Below are positions 61,104-64,000 of a DNA stretch of 64,000 nucleotides, piece by piece. Numbering within the stretch: position 1 is the first letter of the stretch; every line of letters begins with the position of its first letter. Origin of the DNA: DATGLG01 sp035294245 (GTDB lineage: Bacteria; Pseudomonadota; Alphaproteobacteria; JACZXZ01); NCBI GenBank assembly GCA_035294245.1, contig DATGLG010000012.1, forward strand, positions 62,001 to 126,000, read 5' to 3'. The translations under genes and the position numbers were made by a program. The notes beneath the pieces were generated by a model, which had not been told where the DNA came from, did no database searches, and saw only the letters and a list, made by a program, of their open reading frames with translations.

Positions 61104-62780
61104 GTGACGGGTGAGGGTGTGAAGGGACTTCTCGATCTGCTGCGGAATCTGGGCGCCCGGCGCTCCGCCGCCCTGGGCGCCATCGGCGTGGGGGCGATTG
61201 GGTTCTTCATCTATCTCATGATGCGGATGAGCACGCCGGAGATGGCGCTGCTCTATAGCGACGTGGCGCCGGACGACGCCGCCCATATCGTCACCCAGCT
61301 CGAGCAGCGCAATATCCCCTACGAGCTCCACGATAACGGGAGCCAGATCTTCATCCCGGCGACCCAGGTGCCGCAGATCCGCATGGCGCTGGCCGAGGCC
61401 GGCCTGCCGCGTGGCGGCGTGGTCGGCTACGAGATCTTCGACAAGCCCGAATCCCTCGGCACCTCCAACTTCGTGCGCGACATCAACCGCCTTCGCGCCC
61501 TCGAGGGCGAGCTGTCGCGCACCATCACCTCGATCGACGGCATCAAGACGGCGCGGGTGCATCTGGTGCTGCCGCGCCGGGAGCTGTTCAGCCGCGAGCA
61601 GCAGGAGCCGAGCGCCTCGATCGCCCTTTCGCTCAGGGGGTCGACGCGGCTCACGCCGGGCCAGGTCTCGGCGATCGAGCATCTGGTCGCCTCCGCGGTT
61701 CCCGGCCTGAGGACCTCGCGCATCTCGATCGTCGACGATCGCGGGACCCTGCTCGCCCGCGGCGCCGGCGACGGCGATGATGCCGCCGCTGCGGCGGCCA
61801 CGGCGGACGAGCGCCGCCGCGCCTTCGAGGACCAGCTCCGGCGCAAGATCATCGCGATCCTCGAGCCCATCGTCGGCGCCGATCACGTGCGCGCCGAGGT
61901 CACCGCCGATATGGACTTCGACCGCGTGTCCACCAGCTCGGAGGAATACGATCCCAACAGCCAGGTCGCCCGCTCCACCCAGACGGTCACGGAGAACAAC
62001 AACAGCAACGACAGCCAGGGCCAGCAGCCGGTCACGGTGCAGTCGAACATCCCCGGCACGCCCTCGCCGAGCAACCAGCAGAACGAGCGCAGCAGCACCA
62101 ATTCCGCGCGCAACGAGGAGACGACCAATTACGAGATCTCGAAGACGGTGAAGAGCCTCGTTCGCGAGGGAGGCCAAATCCGCCGCCTCTCCGTCGCGGT
62201 CATGGTGGACGGCAGCTACCCCGTCGACGCCTCGGGCAAGCACGTCTACCAGCCCCGCACCAAGGCGGAGCTCGACCAGCTGACGTCTCTCGTCGATTCC
62301 GCGATCGGCTACGACCAGAAGCGCGGCGACCGCGTCGAGCTCATCAATATGCGCTTCGCCAATCCCGACGACCTCGAGCAGCCGGCGCCGACGGGCCTGC
62401 TCTTCGGGCTGTTCTCGCCGAGCGAGCTCTACCGCATCGCCCAGGTGCTGGTGCTGGCCCTGGTCTCGGTCCTGCTGCTCCTCTTCGTCATCCGCCCGCT
62501 CCTCTCGCGGCTGCTGGAGGCGACCAAATCGATCGCCGCGACGCCGCTCGCCCAGCGCGCGCTCAGCGACCAGAGTGGCGGCCCCGCGCCGGCCCTCGCG
62601 CCTCCAACGCCCGGCGCAGCACCGCAGCCGACCCCGGAAGAGCTCGAGTCGATGATCGATATCGGCCAGGTGGAGGGGCGCGTCCGCCAGTCCTCGATCA
62701 AGAAAGTGGGGCAGATCGTGGAGAAGCATCCCGAAGAGGCCATCGCCATCCTGAGAAGCTGGATGGTGCAGGAAAGCTAG
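61104..62780 (+). CDS. fliF: Flagellar MS-ring protein FliF
   Basis: A 558-aa inner-membrane ring protein. Membrane helix 1 is AIGVGAIGFFIYLMM (about 27-41). The periplasmic ring-building domain follows: MALLYSDVAPDDAAHIVTQL, GYEIFDKPESLGTSNFVRDI and RRELFSREQQEPSASIALSL. Membrane helix 2 is LVLALVSVLLLLFVI (about 450-465). The C-terminal FliG-binding tail ends HPEEAIAILRSWMVQES. Low-complexity Asn/Ser/Gln stretches sit in the middle. GTG start at 61104; another GTG at 61119 is possible. First gene of the fliF-fliG-fliH operon. Confidence 0.94.
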   Translation: MTGEGVKGLLDLLRNLGARRSAALGAIGVGAIGFFIYLMMRMSTPEMALLYSDVAPDDAAHIVTQLEQRNIPYELHDNGSQIFIPATQVPQIRMALAEAGLPRGGVVGYEIFDKPESLGTSNFVRDINRLRALEGELSRTITSIDGIKTARVHLVLPRRELFSREQQEPSASIALSLRGSTRLTPGQVSAIEHLVASAVPGLRTSRISIVDDRGTLLARGAGDGDDAAAAAATADERRRAFEDQLRRKIIAILEPIVGADHVRAEVTADMDFDRVSTSSEEYDPNSQVARSTQTVTENNNSNDSQGQQPVTVQSNIPGTPSPSNQQNERSSTNSARNEETTNYEISKTVKSLVREGGQIRRLSVAVMVDGSYPVDASGKHVYQPRTKAELDQLTSLVDSAIGYDQKRGDRVELINMRFANPDDLEQPAPTGLLFGLFSPSELYRIAQVLVLALVSVLLLLFVIRPLLSRLLEATKSIAATPLAQRALSDQSGGPAPALAPPTPGAAPQPTPEELESMIDIGQVEGRVRQSSIKKVGQIVEKHPEEAIAILRSWMVQES

Positions 62781-62804
62781 GGCACGACGCAGGAGAACGC
62801 CGAC

Positions 62805-63833
62805 ATGCCCGCACCGACACGCGTCCGCGACGACTACAAGGCCTTGAGCGGCCCCGAGAAGGCCGCGGTGATGATGCTCGCCATGGGCGAGGACAACGCC
62901 GCTAAGCTCTTCGCCCTCATGGACGAGGAGGAGATCCGCGAGATCTCCACCTGCATGGCCAATCTCGGCACCGTGAGCTCCAACGTCGTCGAGCGGCTCT
63001 TCGTCGAGTTCGCCGACATGATCTCGTCGACCGGCACCCTGATGGGCACTCTCGAAAGCACGGAGCGCCTTCTCATGAAGGTGCTCGATAAGGAGCGGGT
63101 CAGCTCGATCATGGAGGAGATCCGCGGCCCCGCCGGCCGCACCATGTGGGACAAGCTCGCCAACGTGAACGAGATGGTGCTCGCCTCCTACCTGAAGAAC
63201 GAGTATCCGCAGACGGTCGCGGTCATTCTCTCGAAAATCCGTCCCGAGCACGCCGCGCGCGTGCTCTCCAATCTGCCCGACAACTTCACCATGGAAGTCA
63301 TCATGCGCATGCTGCGCATGGAGGCGGTGCAGAAGGATGTGCTCGACGACGTCGAGCGCACGCTCAGGACCGAGTTCATGAGCAACCTCGCGCGCACCAA
63401 CCGCCGCGATGCTCACGAGGTCATGGCGGAGATCTTCAACAACCTGGACCGCAACACCGAGAACCGCTTTCTCTCGGCCCTCGAGGAGCGCAACAAGGAC
63501 GCCGCCGAGCGCATCCGCGCCCTCATGTTCACCTTCGAGGATCTCGGCGACCTCGATCCGGCCAGCGTGCAGACGCTGCTTCGCAACGTGGAGAAGGAGA
63601 AGCTCGCGCTGGCGCTCAAGGGCGCTTCCCAGGCGATGCGCGATCTCTTCCTCGGCAACATGTCGGAGCGCGCCGGGAAGCTCCTCAGGGAGGACATGGA
63701 AGCGATGGGGCCGGTGCGCCTCAGGGACGTGGACGAAGCGCAGCTCGCCATGGTCAACCTCGCCAAGGAGCTGGCGGCCAAGGGCGAGATCGTGATCTCG
63801 GACAACAAGGAGGACGACGAGCTCGTCTACTGA
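62805..63833 (+). CDS. fliG: Flagellar motor switch protein FliG
   Basis: A 342-aa rotor protein. The N-terminal FliF-binding domain has KAAVMMLAMGEDNAAKLFAL. The middle domain has NEYPQTVAVILSKIRPEHAA, where the usual EHPQ motif is EYPQ. The C-terminal domain has the charged torque helix KGASQAMRDLFLGNMSERAG and LREDMEAMGPVRLRDVDEAQ. It starts 24 bp after fliF, behind AGGAGA. Confidence 0.95.
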   Translation: MPAPTRVRDDYKALSGPEKAAVMMLAMGEDNAAKLFALMDEEEIREISTCMANLGTVSSNVVERLFVEFADMISSTGTLMGTLESTERLLMKVLDKERVSSIMEEIRGPAGRTMWDKLANVNEMVLASYLKNEYPQTVAVILSKIRPEHAARVLSNLPDNFTMEVIMRMLRMEAVQKDVLDDVERTLRTEFMSNLARTNRRDAHEVMAEIFNNLDRNTENRFLSALEERNKDAAERIRALMFTFEDLGDLDPASVQTLLRNVEKEKLALALKGASQAMRDLFLGNMSERAGKLLREDMEAMGPVRLRDVDEAQLAMVNLAKELAAKGEIVISDNKEDDELVY

Positions 63834-63848
63834 CGGGAGCGGGAAACG

Positions 63849-64000
63849 ATGGCCGCCGTCACCAAATTCCTTTTCGATACCGCCTTCGACCGCCCCTCGG
63901 CGGCGGACGACGCCGCCTGCGATCCCCGCGACGCCGAGCGGCGGCGCATCGAGGGCGAGCTCGCGGCGGCGCGCGCCATGGCCCATGCCGACGGGCTCGA
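63849..64000 (+). CDS. fliH: Probable flagellar assembly protein FliH (3' end outside window)
   Basis: The first 50 codons only: MAAVTKFLFDTAFDRPSAAD, then a charged helical stretch with AERRRIEGELAAARAMAHAD. The FLFDTAFD opening resembles alphaproteobacterial FliH, and the position after fliG with a 15-bp gap and GGGAGCGGGAAACG site fits. FliH regulates the export ATPase FliI. The call rests mostly on gene order. Confidence 0.65.
   Translation, partial: MAAVTKFLFDTAFDRPSAADDAACDPRDAERRRIEGELAAARAMAHADGL

Overview
The window is high-GC DNA from a free-living, flagellated alphaproteobacterium. The evidence is a SciP/DUF1153 gene beside a flagellar cluster, CtrA-type boxes (TTAA-N7-TTAA) near flagellar genes, a bactofilin, a TamA/TamB pair, a phasin-like protein and FNR/FixK- and MarR-type operators. 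I cannot name the genus. I saw no rRNA or tRNA gene, CRISPR array or intact insertion sequence.

Layout. 1-11.5 kb: a partial PEP-CTERM protein; a GIY-YIG gene bracketed by inverted repeats; an amino-acid-type ABC transporter operon with an Asp/Glu-racemase-superfamily enzyme; a TMEM175-like channel between two copies of a dehydrogenase 3' end; a DUF3830 gene and a TolB-like lipid-face protein; DUF1499, FkbM and DUF3565 proteins; and a second PEP-CTERM protein behind a near-consensus sigma-54 promoter. 11.9-26.2 kb: secD-secF, a MetE-core methyltransferase divergent from a homocysteine S-methyltransferase, an AI-2E family permease, a phasin-like protein, a soluble PAS histidine kinase, an MFS permease and tamB. 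26.4-38 kb: tamA; a homogentisate operon (hmgA, fumarylacetoacetase-like, a second MetE-like protein, a ThDP enzyme) divergent from its likely MarR regulator; a LysE exporter; a 54-aa protein behind an FNR/FixK box; a bactofilin; and a DEAD-box helicase with a His-rich tail.

38.2-46.7 kb is the most unusual part. It is a tightly overlapping nine-gene operon: CDP-glucose synthesis (rfbF, rfbG), a sugar C-methyltransferase, a 3,5-epimerase, two subunits of a 2-oxoacid dehydrogenase E1, a lipoyl-domain/E1-or-E3-binding-domain protein fused to a NeuD/PglD-type sugar acyltransferase, a reductase, and a CmcI-family enzyme. It appears to make a branched, acylated nucleotide sugar, with the acyl group possibly handed over directly from a dehydrogenase complex. 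A convergent TPR-GT41 glycosyltransferase (FlmG-like) and two flagellin genes follow, and a perfect CtrA box precedes the operon, so flagellin glycosylation is the most economical role.

49.5-64 kb holds flagellar genes: flagellin, fliD, fliS, a small reverse-strand gene, a second flagellin with its own sigma-54 promoter and second fliS, then fliK, flgD, flgE, sciP, a GNAT gene, and fliF, fliG and the start of fliH. Intergenic spaces in the first 38 kb carry several palindromic repeat families, including a REPIN-like dimer.
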